Assembly (NCBI GenBank): GCA_002118135.1
Contig: BDIU01000269.1
Location: forward strand, 124,001-188,000
Length of the DNA stretch: 64,000 bases
DNA from: Trebouxia sp. TZW2008
Lineage: Eukaryota > Chlorophyta > Trebouxiophyceae > Trebouxiales > Trebouxiaceae
Direction of reading: 5' to 3'
Every line of letters begins with the position of its first letter. Position 1 is the stretch's first letter. Positions 44,801 to 58,400 of the stretch are shown here, piece after piece. Under the pieces are notes generated by a model that was not told the origin of the DNA, did not search any database, and saw only the letters and a list, made by a program, of their open reading frames with translations. The position numbers and the translations under genes are program-made.

Positions 44801-45981
44801 AAGACAGTAGTCACCACAATTGACTGTCTGAATCATCAGACTTTGTATTCACAGCTAGACATGCGCAAATGCACACCTGACTGCCGGTTTGTCTGATTTG
44901 CTTCAATGATGCAGCTTTTGGTGGTTGCCCTGCAGCAGCATTGTCAGCACAAGGGCCTGATGCGGCAGACAAAAAACAGAACTGTCATACATAAATGCAC
45001 ACCTGACTGCTGGTTTGTCTCATTTGCTTCAGTGATGCAGCTTTTGGTGGTTGCCTTGCAGCAGCATTGTCAGCACAAGGCCCTGCTGCAGTGGACGGAA
45101 AACAGAATTATCACACGCAACTGCGCACCTGACTGCTGGGTCGGCTTGTTTGTTTCCTTGTTGCAGCTTTTGGTGGTTGCCTTGCAGCAGCGTTCCCAAC
45201 TGAGGGCCCTGATGAAGGGGCAGGGCCAGTCGCGGTGGACGGCCCCGCCCTTTCAGCTCCCCTGTCAGCTGCCCTGTCAGCCGCCCTTTGCCTCAGCTCT
45301 TCTTGTTGTTGTTTCTCATCAAGACCCTCAGCGCTTTGCAGGCCTTTGTCCTGCAACAGCATGTGGCACGATCAAATAGAAGCATAACAGAAAGCATGAG
45401 CTGATGCAGGCGCAGGGGCAATTGCAGCAGAAGGTCCTGCCCTCTCAGCCGCCCTGTCAGCTGCCCTTTGCCTCAGCTCTTCTTCTTTTTCTTTCTCATC
45501 AAGGCCTTCAGGGCTTTGCAGGCCCTTTTCCTGCAACAGCATGTGGCACCATCAAGAAGAAGCATGACAGAAAGAATAGGCTGGGGCAGGGGCAGGGACA
45601 ACTGCAGCAGAAGGTCCTGCCCTCTCAGCTGTCCTGTCAGCTGCCCTTTGGTTTAGCTCTTCTTCTCGTTATTCCTCACTGAAGCCCTCAGCCCTCTGTA
45701 TGCTCAAAAGCAGTATGCATCATTGGCAGCAAACTTTACAAGGCGTGCTCAGACTAACAGCTTACCATGGTGAACTGCTTGAGCAGCATTGGAAACTTTG
45801 TGCTCCAGTAATCAACATCGTCTGGGTTGTCATTGAAGGGATTTTGCCCGTTGAAGGTGCCAGTGCTGTGAGCAGCTTCTGGAGCACCTTCCTCATCACC
45901 TTCCTCAGAGTCTGGCTCACTGTCATCTTGAGCATCATCCGAAGCAGCTCCTGCAGAAGCTGCAGCCCCACATTCAGTCAT
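41844..45981 (-). CDS. Unrecognised protein, acidic N-terminus (gene model partial)
   Basis: Exons placed: 45981-45766, 45350-45129, 43845-43678 and 41909-41844 (last), all phase 0, giving at least 223 aa. The N-terminal exon is acidic (ASDDAQDDSEPDSEEGDEEG), then NPFNDNPDDVDYWSTKFPML. Exon 2 is charged and low-complexity (EELRQRAADRAADRGAERAG). Exon 3 reads TEDSECLDEVARRP...VKICRKAVRAWISEDREKR and ends in LGPMNGN. The last exon is short (YVAMQEAMRQAGVHQPQQDS). A CTATAG just before the ATG may be an acceptor, so an upstream leader exon is possible. One or more exons may be missing between 43678 and 41909, for example near 42450-42600. No family is recognised. Confidence 0.5.
42455..42605 (-). 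repeat. ~55-60-bp triple repeat with acceptor-like ends
   Basis: Three units of TGCGCATACTGCAATGGCAG|T.G.CAGAAGA.GTGCATGA on the minus strand, the middle one altered. Each has a usable AG and a short frame (PEDVHDFNH). A missing exon of the 41.8-46 kb gene may be among them. Confidence 0.7.
42686..42705. repeat. Telomere-like CCCTAAA tract
   Basis: CCTAACCCTAAACCCTAAAT, two to three units of the plant/green-algal telomere repeat, inside an intron or spacer. It could be an interstitial telomere trace or a telo-box. Confidence 0.85.
43390..43677 (-). repeat. Copies of the exon-3 donor side (41.8-46 kb gene)
   Basis: The end of exon 3 (ISEDREKRNLGPMNGN|GTGAGC) recurs near 43560 (LSEVKDKRNLGPMNGN) and 43400 (ISEDRDKSKLAPMNGN), each with an intact donor. 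The copies are long and clean enough to be spliced. Confidence 0.85.
43846..44700 (-). repeat. About seven copies of the exon-3 acceptor side (41.8-46 kb gene)
   Basis: Versions of CAG|GC.CC..TG.C.GTGACAGA.GATTC.GAGTG, encoding VTEDSECLDEV-like peptides, recur about every 100-130 bp up to 44.7 kb, with substitutions such as ATEESECLNEVAWR and VTEDLECLDEDAWQ. All begin after a TGCAG-like acceptor. Confidence 0.85.
44870..45128 (-). repeat. Copies of the exon-2 donor side (41.8-46 kb gene)
   Basis: CTGCTGCAAGG.AACCACCAAAAGCTGCA, then the CAGTCAG|GTG donor, recurs near 45005 and 44880, spaced about 125 bp. Confidence 0.8.
45351..45700 (-). repeat. Copies of the exon-2 acceptor side (41.8-46 kb gene)
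   Basis: Two upstream copies of the start of exon 2, with a period of about 180 bp (landmark AGCTCTTCTT near 45295, 45475 and 45654 on the plus strand). They carry frame breaks. Confidence 0.8.
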
Positions 45982-46484
45982 CTATAGCAATACATGACCC
46001 ACCACTTTACCGTGATGCAAGAAGCTGAACCATGTGTCTTTGCACGACATAGCTGACGTGAGCAAATCAAAGCTGTGAGCAAGTGTACCAAAACTTTGGA
46101 GCATGCATGTTGACAATGACACTAGCTGTTCGACAGCCAAAACCAAAACGCCAAAGGCCTTTTGCAATTATCTGTCATTCATCTGGCATCACAATCTACA
46201 CACTTGCAGCCAGACGTGTGCATCACACAGAGCCGCATGACTGCTTCAGGGTACACAGACTGCTGCTGCAAGGCCTCGGCATGACAGCATCACAATTTTT
46301 GCCTTTGCTGTATACATAATTCTAAGTGCCTGTGCTTTTCACGTGAAGAATACGTAGTTGTACAAAGGCCTGATTATACACAGCAGGCAGATGAGCATGG
46401 TGAGCAGGCTCAGAAATTATTAATCTTTAAAGCTCTCATTGCATCATCAAGGGTTTGCTCACATCACAGCCTGCTCATCATGAC
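45982..46484. other. Spacer between two co-directed genes
   Basis: About 500 bp with no supported gene. It should hold the promoter of the gene starting at 45981 and the 3' end of the large gene. Confidence 0.4.
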
Positions 46485-49400
46485 TCATTGGACTGTCACA
46501 GCTTCACATACAAAACATGCTAATATTGCTCTGATATCATGCGACCCCAACTGCTGATGTGACCACTGTGACTGCAGTGAGCTCGCAGCAGACCACAATT
46601 CTGCTGTTGCATGTAGCAACAATGCAGTACTAATACGGTGGCTCTTGTCGATGTCAGCACCTGTGACTGCTACGAGCAAACAGCTGCACACAACAGCACA
46701 CGCATGGACATGGACGGCTGACCACAGCTTTGCCAATGCGTGACCCCCTGAATTGGGCACATATTACAAACTCATGATAGGCCTGTACAGACTTGGCAGT
46801 TTTGCAAAGTAGGCATCTAGACCCTCTAACATTGTGATGATGACCTACAATCTATGCAACCAAGGTGTCTGTCCAAATTTAGCTCACCCCACGTCATATT
46901 AGGTATGCACTTTCTCTAGCAGACAGATGCAACGCGCAGCAAGTGTCAACAATTTGCAGTAAGAAGCTGCAAAGCAGGTCATGGTTTGGAGTTTGCACAC
47001 TGCACCTGCATTGGCTTCAGGGCTGGCAGCCTCATCAGCTGCTTCCTTTGAAGGTGCAGGTGAAGCTGCCTGATCTGAGGAAGCAGAAGAAGTAGAATCT
47101 CTCGAGACATCAGATGCTGCTGAGTCATCTGCTGCTGAGTCCCCTGCCGCCGCGCCATCTGCTGCCAAGTCACCAGCTGCCGAGTCACCTGCACCAGACA
47201 GAAAGCTGTGAGCATCTGTTGACAACAACCTTGGTTCTGTGCGTTAGGTTTACAAATTTGCCCAGTCTGCAAACCATGCACAGCAGCGTTTGACAAATAT
47301 GTTCAGCCAAAGCTGAGCTGTCACAGATAGAAAGCTTTCAGGCCTCATTGTGTTATGTGAGTACATCTGCATGTGTACAGCTCAAGCATAATCAAGCATC
47401 ATTGTTTGTGCTCCTGTACGCAGATCACGCACTGAAAATAGACTGTATTTGTTTTCAGGCGCCTTAATCAGGGCAGTGACATCCTTTCTGGTGTCCAGCT
47501 CACTGACATACAAAGCAGAACCATAGGATGTTGATTCTGTTTCACATGGCAGAGAGCTGGCCACTGTCTCAGTCAACTGACACTGATGCACCAGACAATC
47601 ATCTATGCCCCAACACATTGTGAAGCCATTGTTTGAAGACCACAGAGTGTGGGCATTGGTCAACCATGCCCACGACATTCTGGTGCAATTAAATGCAGCA
47701 GACAGCAGCAGCAAGAGCAACAGGCATACTGGGCTTGACTCTGGTTGTCTGCTGTAGAGACCTAGAGCATTGTGTGTCATTGTAGTCTTGGCATTGTCTA
47801 GCAGAACACAAACAAAAAGCAAATCTGCACCAAAAGGAAGGGCAGGGTGCAGTTGGGGCATGCCACAGCTGAGAACAGATCTGCAGACTAGACAAGGGAG
47901 GCAGCTCTTGCAGCAATCCCTGCAGTCCAAGGGCAACTGCTTTGCCAAAGTGGACTGCTGAGATGATTGTTAGAGCAGCGTCTCAGCTGCCCAGCAGTGC
48001 AGCCCTGTGGCGTTGCTTTCTACTGGGTGTGACATCAGCTATGAGCAGTGATAGAGCTGAGAACAGATCTGCAGACTGGATATGAGAGTTTGCGCTTGCA
48101 GCAACCCCTGCAGCCATCTAATCCTCCATAGTGGACTGTTGAGGCTATGACAAACGCCGCCTCTCTGGTCACCACCAGAGCAGAGCTGTGGCACTGTGGT
48201 GTCCTGGATGTGACATCAGCTATGAGCAGGGGTGCAGCTAACGACAGATCTGCAGAAAGCAGAAGAGAGGCTGTGCTTGCAGCAGCCTCTGCAGCCAAGT
48301 GATCCTCCATAATGGACTGCTGAGGCTGCTACAAACGCTGCCTGTCTGGTGACCAGCAGTGCAGAGCTGTGACATTGCTCTCTACTGGGTGTGACGTGAG
48401 CTGTGAGCAGTGTGCAGCTGACTACAGCTCTGCAAGTAGACAGGAGAGGCTGCCCATGCAGTAGCCCCTGTAGCTAATTGATTCTCCGTAGTGGACTGCT
48501 GAGGCTGCTGCAAATGCCACCTCTCTGCTGACCAGCAGTGCACGGCTGTGACGCTGATTTCTATTCCATACGACATGAGCTATGAGCAATGATACAGCTG
48601 AGAATTCTAATGATTGTAGCTCCAGCAGTATCCCCTGCAGTCCATGCGTAACTGACTTGCCAAAGTGGACTGCTGGGGTCATTGCACATGCCCTCTGTCT
48701 GCTGACCAGCAATGCAGAGCTGTGGTACTGCTCTCTACTGGGTGTGACATTAGCTATGAGCAGTGATGGATCTTGAACAGCTCTGCAAACTAGACAGGGC
48801 AGGCTGCTCTTGCTTCAGTCCCTGCCGTCCATGGGACAACTGACTTGCCACAGTGAACTGCAAGTCAGCAAGAGCAAGGGCAGCCTTTCTGCTGCCCAAC
48901 AGTGCAGAGCTGAGATGTGCCTTTCTTCTGACTATGACATCAGCTATGAGCAATGAGTGATCATGCGGCTGAGAGCAGAGAACTGCAAGCTAGGCACTAG
49001 ACGCAGCTCTTGCACCAATCTCTACGGTCCATGAACAACTGTATTGCCCCAGTAGACCTTGGAGACCGCGCCAGAGCAGCCTGTCGCTGACCAGCGATTC
49101 AAAACGGAGAACCTAGGTATGAGCAGTGATGCAGTGGTGAAGTGACTATGCAGACTGGACAAGTTAGGTTGCCCTTGCACTGCCTCAATGCAAGAGCAGC
49201 CTCTCTGCTGACCAGCAGTGCAAAACTGTTGCACTGTCTTCTACTGATTGTGACACGAGGCATGATTGATGATACAGCTGATGACAGCTCTGCACACAGA
49301 CAGGAGATGCTATTCTTGCAATGCTTGCTGCAATCCACAAGACAATTGAGTTGCCACAGGGGACTGCAGCAGACCAATAAGAGCAGCCTCTCTGCTGATC

Positions 49401-52400
49401 AGCAGTGCAGAGCTGTGGCGCTGCCTTCTACTGAAAGTCACATCAGGCATGAAGGGTGATGCAGCTGACGACAACTCTGCAGACTAGACAGGGAAAGCTG
49501 TTCTTGCAGTGCTTGCTGCAATCCTGAAGTTGCCACAGGGGACTGCAGCAGCATTATGAGAGCAGCCTCTCAGCTGATCGGCAGTGCAGAGCTGTGACGC
49601 TACCTTCTGCTGGCTGTGACATCAGCTACAAGTGGTGATGCAGCTGAAACAGCCTTTTATTGAGTGTTATATCAGCTGATATTGCTTGCAGTTGACCTCA
49701 CACAAGTGAATACAGCTGATGCCAGCTCTGCAAGGTAGACAGGTGAGGCTGCTCTTGCACCAGTCCCTGCAGTCCAAGGGCAGCTGACTTGCCGTCGTGA
49801 ACTGCAAAGACATTTTCAAAAGAAGGCCTCTCTACTGATCAGAGTGCAGAGCTGTGACGCTGTCCTTGATTGAGTAAGGTGTCACTCATGAGCAATGATG
49901 CAGCTTAGAGCAAAGATTCACCTCTAAGTCCTGTGTGCAAACTATACAGGAGTGACTGCTCTTGCAACAACCACTGCAGTTCAAGAGCAGCTGACTTGCC
50001 ACAGTGAACTGCTGAGATTAGACCGCTAGAGCAGCCTCTCTGCTGACCAGTGAACACTTGCAAGCTGCCATCTACTGAGTGTGGGATCAGCTCTGAGCAA
50101 CTGTACAGCTGACAACAGCCTTCTACAGAGTGTGACATCTATCACTGCTTGTGATTGATGTCACACTGACAGATCCAACGAAGAGCAGAGCCCTGCAGAC
50201 TAGACAGGAGAGACAGCTCTAGCATCAGCCCCTGCAGTCCATGTGCAACTGACTTGCAAAAGTAGACATGAGGGCCCGATACTAGAGCAACCTTTCTGCT
50301 GACCAACAGTGCAGAGCTGTGACTCTGCCATTTGCTAGATGGGACATCAGCTATGAGCAACGATACAGCTGATGACAACTCTGCAAACTAGACAGGAGAG
50401 GCTGCTCTTGCACCAGCCGCCCCCGTCCAATGGACGCGCCGTAGCGGACTAGAGCAGTCTCTGCCAACCAGAGTGCAGAGCTGTAACGCTGCTGACTATT
50501 GAGTGTGACACCAGCCATGAGCAGTGAGAAAGCCAACGACAACAGCCGTGCTCAGAGCAGTTGCATGACAGGGCGCTGAGGATTCCTGAACGGTGTGGAC
50601 AACGGCTGCTTGCTGCACTGCCTGCTGTGTCAAAGTTGGCAGGACCTTAGCATTGCTGTGATGCTGCGTATCTGCCTATCGTGGAACAATAAGCCGCTTG
50701 CTCGGCTATTGTCATTGCTGCAGTGTTGAAGGTGTTGCATTACATAATGCTCAGGCATGTCTGATGCGGGTTCTGAACAGTCTGGACAACAGCTGCTTGC
50801 CAAAGTGCCTGGTGTGCCAAAGTTGGCAAAAGTCCAGCATTGCTGTGATGCTGATGCATTTGCCTACCATGGAACAACAGGCTTGCGTGACTGCTGCCGT
50901 TGCTACAGTGCTCAAAGCAGTTGCATGACAGGGTGCTGAGGGGGTTCTGATGTGCGTTCCCTGCAGTCTAGACAATGGCTGCTTGTTTCACTGCCTGGTG
51001 TGCCAAAGTTGGCAAGAGCTCAGCATTGCTGTGATGTTGAAGCATTACCTAGATTAGAGCAGCAAGCAGCGTGCCACATCATGAGCACTGCAAACCTTGC
51101 AGACTTTGCTATTCAGGATGACTTGCATCTCTGCCAAAGTATTATCTCAAGTCACTTTCTCTTAAGGGAGACATGCAGTCTGCGCAGATGTGACGTTTGT
51201 CTGACGATGGTATGCATCGACCTCTGAAGGCATGCAGCTTGCCTAGCTGACAGACGCAGTGTGCAGCAAGAAACTCAACAAGGCAGTTAAGAGCAGAAAG
51301 GTAAGTCACAATTGTGTTTTGAACACCCCACCTGCCCTGGCTTTGAGGCTGTCAACTTCAGCAGCTGCTTCATTTGCAGCTGCAGGTGAAGCTGCCTGAT
51401 CTGAGGAAGCAGAAGAAGTAGAGTCTCCCGAGGCATCAGATGCTGCTGCTGAGCCACCAGCTGCTGAGTCAACTGCTGCTGAGCCACCAGCTGCCGAATC
51501 ACCTGCATGACACACAAGAATGTCAGCATCCTTTGTCTATTTTGCAACCCACAGAAAGACGCTGGCATCCCTTATCAACATCTGCAGCAGACTGAAAGAG
51601 AGGTATTATTGCCTTGCCTAGTTGCTGCAGATATCTGAAAGGTGTATGTAACTAGACGCCAGCACTGTAAAATGGGCAGCAGAGGCTGCCCTGTTGCTAG
51701 CCCCTGCTGTCCAGTTCAAGCCATCTGACCTGCCACAGTGGAACTCAATGTGACATAGCTGATAGACAAAAATAACAACTGAGGACAACTCCGCAAGCTA
51801 GACAGGAGAGGCAGTTCTTGCACCAGTCCCTGCAGTACATGGGCAACTGACTTGTCGCAGTGGACAACAGAAGTCTGGGTGTTGCACCAGCCTGTCTACT
51901 GACCAGGAACGTACAGATGTGACGCTGCCTTCTATTGACTGTGATGTTGCCTTTCAGCGATGCAACAGCTCACAACAGCTCTGTACACTAGACAGGAGAA
52001 GCAGCTCTTGGACTGCTTGCTGCAATCCATAAGACAAGTGACTTGCCACAGTGGATCGAACAGAACAGCCAAAAAGCAGCATCTCTGCTTACCAGCAGTG
52101 CAGGGCTGTGAAGCTGCTGAAGTTACTGTTTTCAGCTATGAGCATCGTACAGCTGACAAGAGCCTTCCAGTGAGTGTGACATCAGCTGCTTGTAGCTGAC
52201 GTCATACTGATAGATACAGCTGAGATCAGCCTTGCAAACTAGACAGGAGAGACGGCTCTTTCACCAGTTCCTGCTGTCCAAGGGCAAGTGACTTGCCACA
52301 GTAAGCTGCTGAGCTGCTGCGGGAGCAGCCTCTCTGCTGACTAGCAGTGCAGAGCTGTGACGCTGCCTGCTATATACAGTCACAATAGCTATGAAGTATG

Positions 52401-55400
52401 ATACAGCTATGAGCGGTGATACAGCTGAGAGCAGCTCTGCAAACCAAAATAGTTGAACATCAGGCGTCCATATTGCGACGCTCTAGACAAGCCTGCCTGG
52501 CGAGATAGGACTTGTACCACACATACCTAGCAGTATATGCTGGAATATGCAATTCTTCTTCTTCTTCTTCTTATTGTTACTATCATTATTATTATTATTA
52601 GTATTGAATGTGCAGATGTGCTGCAGATGCTGTGAACAAAGAAATCTTGAGCTTGCTCAGTATCAATGTTGCAGAGCTTGCACGGCGTGCACAACAGTGG
52701 GCTCACACAATGTGCAGAATGTGACTGCAGTCTTGAGCAGCCTCGTGGTGAACTGCTTTGAGTCTGCTAGTTCCATAACAGCAAGGACTCGGCATTAAGT
52801 GATCCATCATGATAACAGCAGGCAGCATGATACAGCAGCCTGAAGGACACAATATCTCAGCTTGTTCAGTGCTGCAGTGCTTTCAGCAAGTCACGATATG
52901 GTGCTTTGTCAATGAGGAGGCTTTGGCTGAAGTCTCAAGTAGGCTATTGCGCAGCTGCTGCTGTTGTGTTGAGTATGATGCAACCTCAGCATTGCCTCGA
53001 CAATGAGATTGTGTCATCCTCAAAACAACAGGCGGCGTGCAACGGCAGCGTCTAAGACCACAAAACACCCTAGCTTGTTGAGTGCAAGGTTCCAACAAGT
53101 CATGACGACATGGTGCTTTGTCAATGAGCGGGCTTTGGCTGAAGTCTCAAGTAGGCTGTCAAGCAGCTGCTGCTGTTGTGTTGAAACTGATGCAACCTCA
53201 GCATTGCCTCCACAATGAGACTGCAACAACTTTGACACAATAGGCGGCATGCGACAGCAGCCTCTTTGACCACAAATCACCTCGGCTTGTCCAATGCTAT
53301 ACCTGAAACCTGATTTCCAGAATGGTGTGGCTTGGTGCTTGGTCAATGAGCAGGCTTGAGCTGGGAGTCTCAAGTAGGCTGTTTAGCAGCTGCTGCCGTT
53401 GTGTTAAGCATGCAAGCTCAGCATTGCCGCTATGATGAGAGTACATCCACCTCTCCACAACAGGCAGCGCGTATCCGCAGCCTCTATGACCACTGAACAA
53501 TCCAGCTGCATCGCTGCATAAACTAGAGAAGGCGCTGATCAGCGCCACTTTGTCAACAGTCACTGTGACCAGAGACTCAGCAACCTGATTCATGGCCTAA
53601 ACCCTACACCCAGCACTGCATGTGCCATACATGACAGAGTGTCAGCACCGCCCGATGATGAACCTTTGTCAATTACAACACTATATGCAGCCAGCCAAAT
53701 CAGACTCAAGGACCCACAGAAGGACGCTTGACTGTCGAACATTTGGGTAGCAATTGCATAGACATGCCGCACCACAATAGTCTTCTGCACAGCTCCTTTA
53801 CAGACCTGCTTCAACAATGCATCTCACGACCAACACCTCACAATCGATGATCAACAGTTTCGTGAACGCAGATGTTGCTACATGCTGCAGCCCATACTGT
53901 GCCCATGCTGTCTTGATCTTCAGTCATTGCAACAGAAGGTACTTCACAAAAGCAGATGCAGCATCCTCACGCTTGGTGAAATATCTGACATTGCAGTGCC
54001 TGAGAGTTTCAAACAGCAGCCAAAGCATAGCAGGCACAGCATGCGTCTATACTTCCAATTGCCCCACCTTCAAGTGCCACATTGCAAAGGCTCCTTGTTT
54101 GTCGAAATCAAATCTCCTCGTGTTGCTCGGCTTCCCAAAAGTCACAATGCTGTATTGTCATCAGTCAGCTGCGCTAATAGCATTCACTGCCTTGAAGCTG
54201 TCTGCAAGAAAGCCTTGCCAAGAAACTTGCAGGCCAATTCAAGATGTACAGTGATCTTTCCTTAAATCGATTGCATTGTTTACCAAGAAAAATGACCTTG
54301 AATCAAATTGTCTTCACTCCAAAGCAACACTGTAGCCAGAATGCAATGCTTGGTTCCCACCTGCATTGTCCTTACATCAAGAATGTCCTTTTATCAAGTG
54401 TCCTTTAAAAGAGAACTCACTGTGTCTTAACGGCTCATGGCACCAAGCAGCTGATGTTGATCAGTCTTTGCAGACTGGTGACATCATGAGCCTGTTATGC
54501 AATGCAAACAACTGCATGCTTCAAGCGTACCATCAGATCAGGCTGCAGTGCCAAGATTTGTGCAAGCTGATGCAGGAGTGATGCCTTCTGGCACTCCTGA
54601 TGTGCAGAAGGCAGTACTTCTCATTCAGCTATAACAATTCTGTCCATGGCAGCCTGGGGCTATTGCATGGCTTTGTGGCACACCCTAGCACAGGTGGTAG
54701 GTGTGTACTGTCTCAATCCTGCTTTGCCTTCAAGGGCATAGATTGCACTACTGCAGATGTGCAGGCAAAATCAGACCAGGCTGCACATCTCAGACTTGTG
54801 CAAGCAGATACAGCAGTGGTGCCTTCTGGCACTGCTGGTGTCCAGAAGACAACATCGTTGTGATAGCTTGAACAAGTCTGTCATTTACAGCTTGGTGTCA
54901 TTGCAGGGCTGCATGACAGCAGTCTAGCGCAGGTGCTTGGTGTGTTTTGTCCCAAACCTGCTTGCCTTTCAGGGCATAGATTGCAGTAATGCAGATGTGC
55001 GGGTACAATCAGACCAGGGCTGCACATTTCAGACTTGGGCAAGCTGAGGCAGAAGTGGTGCCTTCTGGCACTGCTAATGTCCAGAACGCAGCACTTCTCA
55101 TTCAGCTATGACAATTCTGTCCATGGCAGCCTGGTGCTATTGCATGGCTTTGTGGCACATTCTTGCACAGGTGTTTGGTGTGTGCTGTCCCGGACTTGCT
55201 TTGCTTTAAATGGCATAGATTACACTGATGCAGATGTGCAGGGACAATCAGACCAGGTCACATTTCAGACTTGGGCAAGCTGAGGCAGAAGTAGTGCCTT
55301 CTGGCACTGCTGATGTCCAGAGGGCAGCACTTCTCACTCAGCTATGACAATTCTGTCCATGGCAGCCTGATGCTATTGTATGGCTTTGTGGCACACTCTA

Positions 55401-58400
55401 GCACAGGCTGCTTGGTGTGTGCTGTTTTCAATCCTGATTTGCTTTTCAGGGCATAGATTGCACTGATGCAGATGTGCAGGTACAATCAGACCAGGCTGCA
55501 CCTTTCAGACTTGTGCAAGCAGATACAGGAGTGGTGCCTTCTGGCACTGCTGATATCCAGAAGACAAAACCGTTGTAATAGCTTGAACAAATCTGTCATT
55601 CACAGCTTGGCTCTATTGCATGGCTGCATGACGGCAGTCTAGCGCAGGTGCTTGGTGTGTGATGTCCCAATCCTGATTTGCTTTGAAGGGCATAGATTGC
55701 AATAATGCACATGTGCAGGTACAATCAGACCAGGCTGCACATTTCAGACTTGTGCAAGCTGAAGTAGAAGCGGTGCCACTGGTGATGTCCAGAAGACACC
55801 ACTACTTCTTCAGCTATGACAATTCTGTCCATGGCAGCCTGATGTCAATGCATGGCTGCGTGACAGCAGTCTAGCACAGGTGCTTGGTATTTGTGATCTA
55901 AGCCCTTTGCTGTTGAGAGCCATACACACACGACTAGTGTTAAGGTGAGCAACTACAGTCAGACCAGGCTGCACATTTCAGACTTGCGCAAGCTGATGCA
56001 GGAGTGATGCCTTCTGGCACTGCTGATGTCCAACAGACACCACCACTTGTTCAGCTATGACAGCTCTGTCATTTGCAGCCTCGTGCTATTGCATGATTGA
56101 CTCGCACACTCTAGCAGAGGTGCTAGGTGTTTGTGGTGCAAGCCCTTTGCTATTGAGAACCTACACGACTTGTGCAGTTGCGTTACAGGCCTGGTGCCTT
56201 CTGGCACTGCTAAATGTCCAGGAGACTGCATTCCTTCATAAGCTTGGGAATGTCTTTCCACTGCAGCCTGGTGCTGTGGCACAGCTGCCTGACAGCACTC
56301 TAGCACAGGCAGTAGGTGTTTGTTGTCCAAGCCCTCTCTTGCTGCCAAGCTGAGACAGGAGTGCAGTTCTCCTATAGCTATAGCAGCTCTGGCATTGCAA
56401 CCTGGTGCTATTGCATGGCTTCATGGCACACTCTAGCACAGGCGGTAGGTGTTTGTGGTCCCAGCCCTCTGTCGCTGTCAAGAGCATGCACGATGTAAGT
56501 TATACCGAATGAACAGCTGCTGCTGCTTTGGAAGTAACCGCGATGGCATGGGTCCATAAGCAGTAGGAGCAGGTTAAGTGAAGCCTGTGTAGATTTTGAC
56601 GTCCCGTAAAGTAGCCATGTATGGGTTCATCACACTGTGAACGGGGATGGAAAGGGTCCACAAACAGTAAGAGCAGATGGGAGGCTGCCTGATGACAGTA
56701 TCACGCCCCATGTATGACATAGAACATCAGTCATCAGCTGCATGACCGGAAAGCTTGCCGAAAGTCTGTGTTGCTGCTTGCAAAGGCTGCTTGTAGTCTT
56801 TGTGAGGAACAAGTGGCTCAATACACCAAGGCATGAGAGGAGAATGAGAAGTCACCAGGCACATGAGTGCCTAGCTCGCCAAGAGCTTGTGTGACTGTTT
56901 GCAAAAGCTGCTTGTTGTCTTTGTGGTTTGCATGTTTTGCATAACCACACACAGTAAGGTATGAGAGGAAAAAGAAACTCGCCAGATGCATCAATGGAAA
57001 GCTCTCAAAGCACCTGTGTTGCTGCTTGTAAGGGCGACTTGTCATCTTTGTGACTCCCATATAAATCAAAACGGTATGATGGGTGAGGGAAGCTCACCAG
57101 ATGCATTAATGAAGAGCTCTCACAGCGCTTGTCTTGCTGCTTGTGAGGGCAACTTGTCATCTTTGCGACTCACATATGAGTCAACACGGCATGGCAGGTG
57201 AATGCAAGCTCACCGGATGCATGAATAGAGAGCTCTCTCATTGCTTGCCCTGCTGCTTGCAAACGCTGCTGTTCACCTTCCTCAGTAGGGTCTGGGGACC
57301 CTTCCAAGGATGAGTCATCAGATGCCGGCTCAGCTTCTGAAGCTGGTGCAGCTTGTGGTAAATGCTGCTCTGCTTCTGCAGCCACAGAACTACGGACTAA
57401 AATGGGTGCCAAATATCCATTTAGGATTATGTTGGGGCTTGGAAACATAGGGTCAAGGTCTATACAACCAGGACTGACTAAAAACGCTGTAGTAGCGCAT
57501 GGTAGTAAGCTCGCTCAAGCAAGAGCAATCAATTGTAGATGTTCGACCTTCAAGTGTGCAACATACTGTTCACCAGAGCCAAAATGTGCATACACAAATA
57601 CAGCTGGTATGTCCACTGACATCATCCACATTTGCTGACGCCAGCAAGTCCCAAGCGTGTGCACACAATCATTGCTATCACATACATTGTCTTTTGCTGT
57701 GCTGCTATGTGCCCTGACGAATGCTGTCCATGCATGTGCTTACCCAACAATCCAGAAGGTGCACTTCCTTGCTCACCTGATGCTGCTGCTTGCACAGGCG
57801 TCTGCTCTTCTGCTTCACTGTGGTCCTCAGACGCACGCACTGCCTGTTCAGCTTGAACAGCAGGAGCTGCCTGGGGCAACTGTTCTTCTGCTTGAGCAGC
57901 TGACACAGCATCATTCTCGCCTGATGACTCGATACCTGTTGGAGCGGGCGCCATGCTGACGTCATTTTTGCTGCCAGAGCCCTCTGATGAGTCATCAGCT
58001 GCTTCGTTAGCAGCATCTAGGGCTGCATCTAGGGCTTCATCCTCTTCAGTGCTGCTGGAGCTGACAGTGAAGTTGGATGACCAATCAGATGACTCAACAG
58101 GTGCTGCTGCTGGTGCCTGGCTGGAAGCTGCTGCTTGTGCTGGCGGCTGTGCCTCTTCCTCTTCACTGGATGACTCATCAGAGCTGCTTGATGAGTCAGA
58201 CGAAGACTGACTGGCATGTTCAGCTGGTGCAACTGGTGCTTGTGCATTTGCCGCAACAAGTGCTGCGTCTGGCACATCTTCATCCTCTTCCTCACTGCTG
58301 CTGGATTGATCTGAGCTGTCAGCTGACCCACCAGCAGAAGATGAAGAAGAGGACGAGGCATGGGTTGATGGAGGAACAGCAGGTGCTGCATCTGACATCT

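Noticed and set aside
53817..54265. Plus-strand ORFs of 145 and 127 codons
   Set aside because: The opposite strand has more protein-like blocks with splice sites, and the two plus frames overlap each other.
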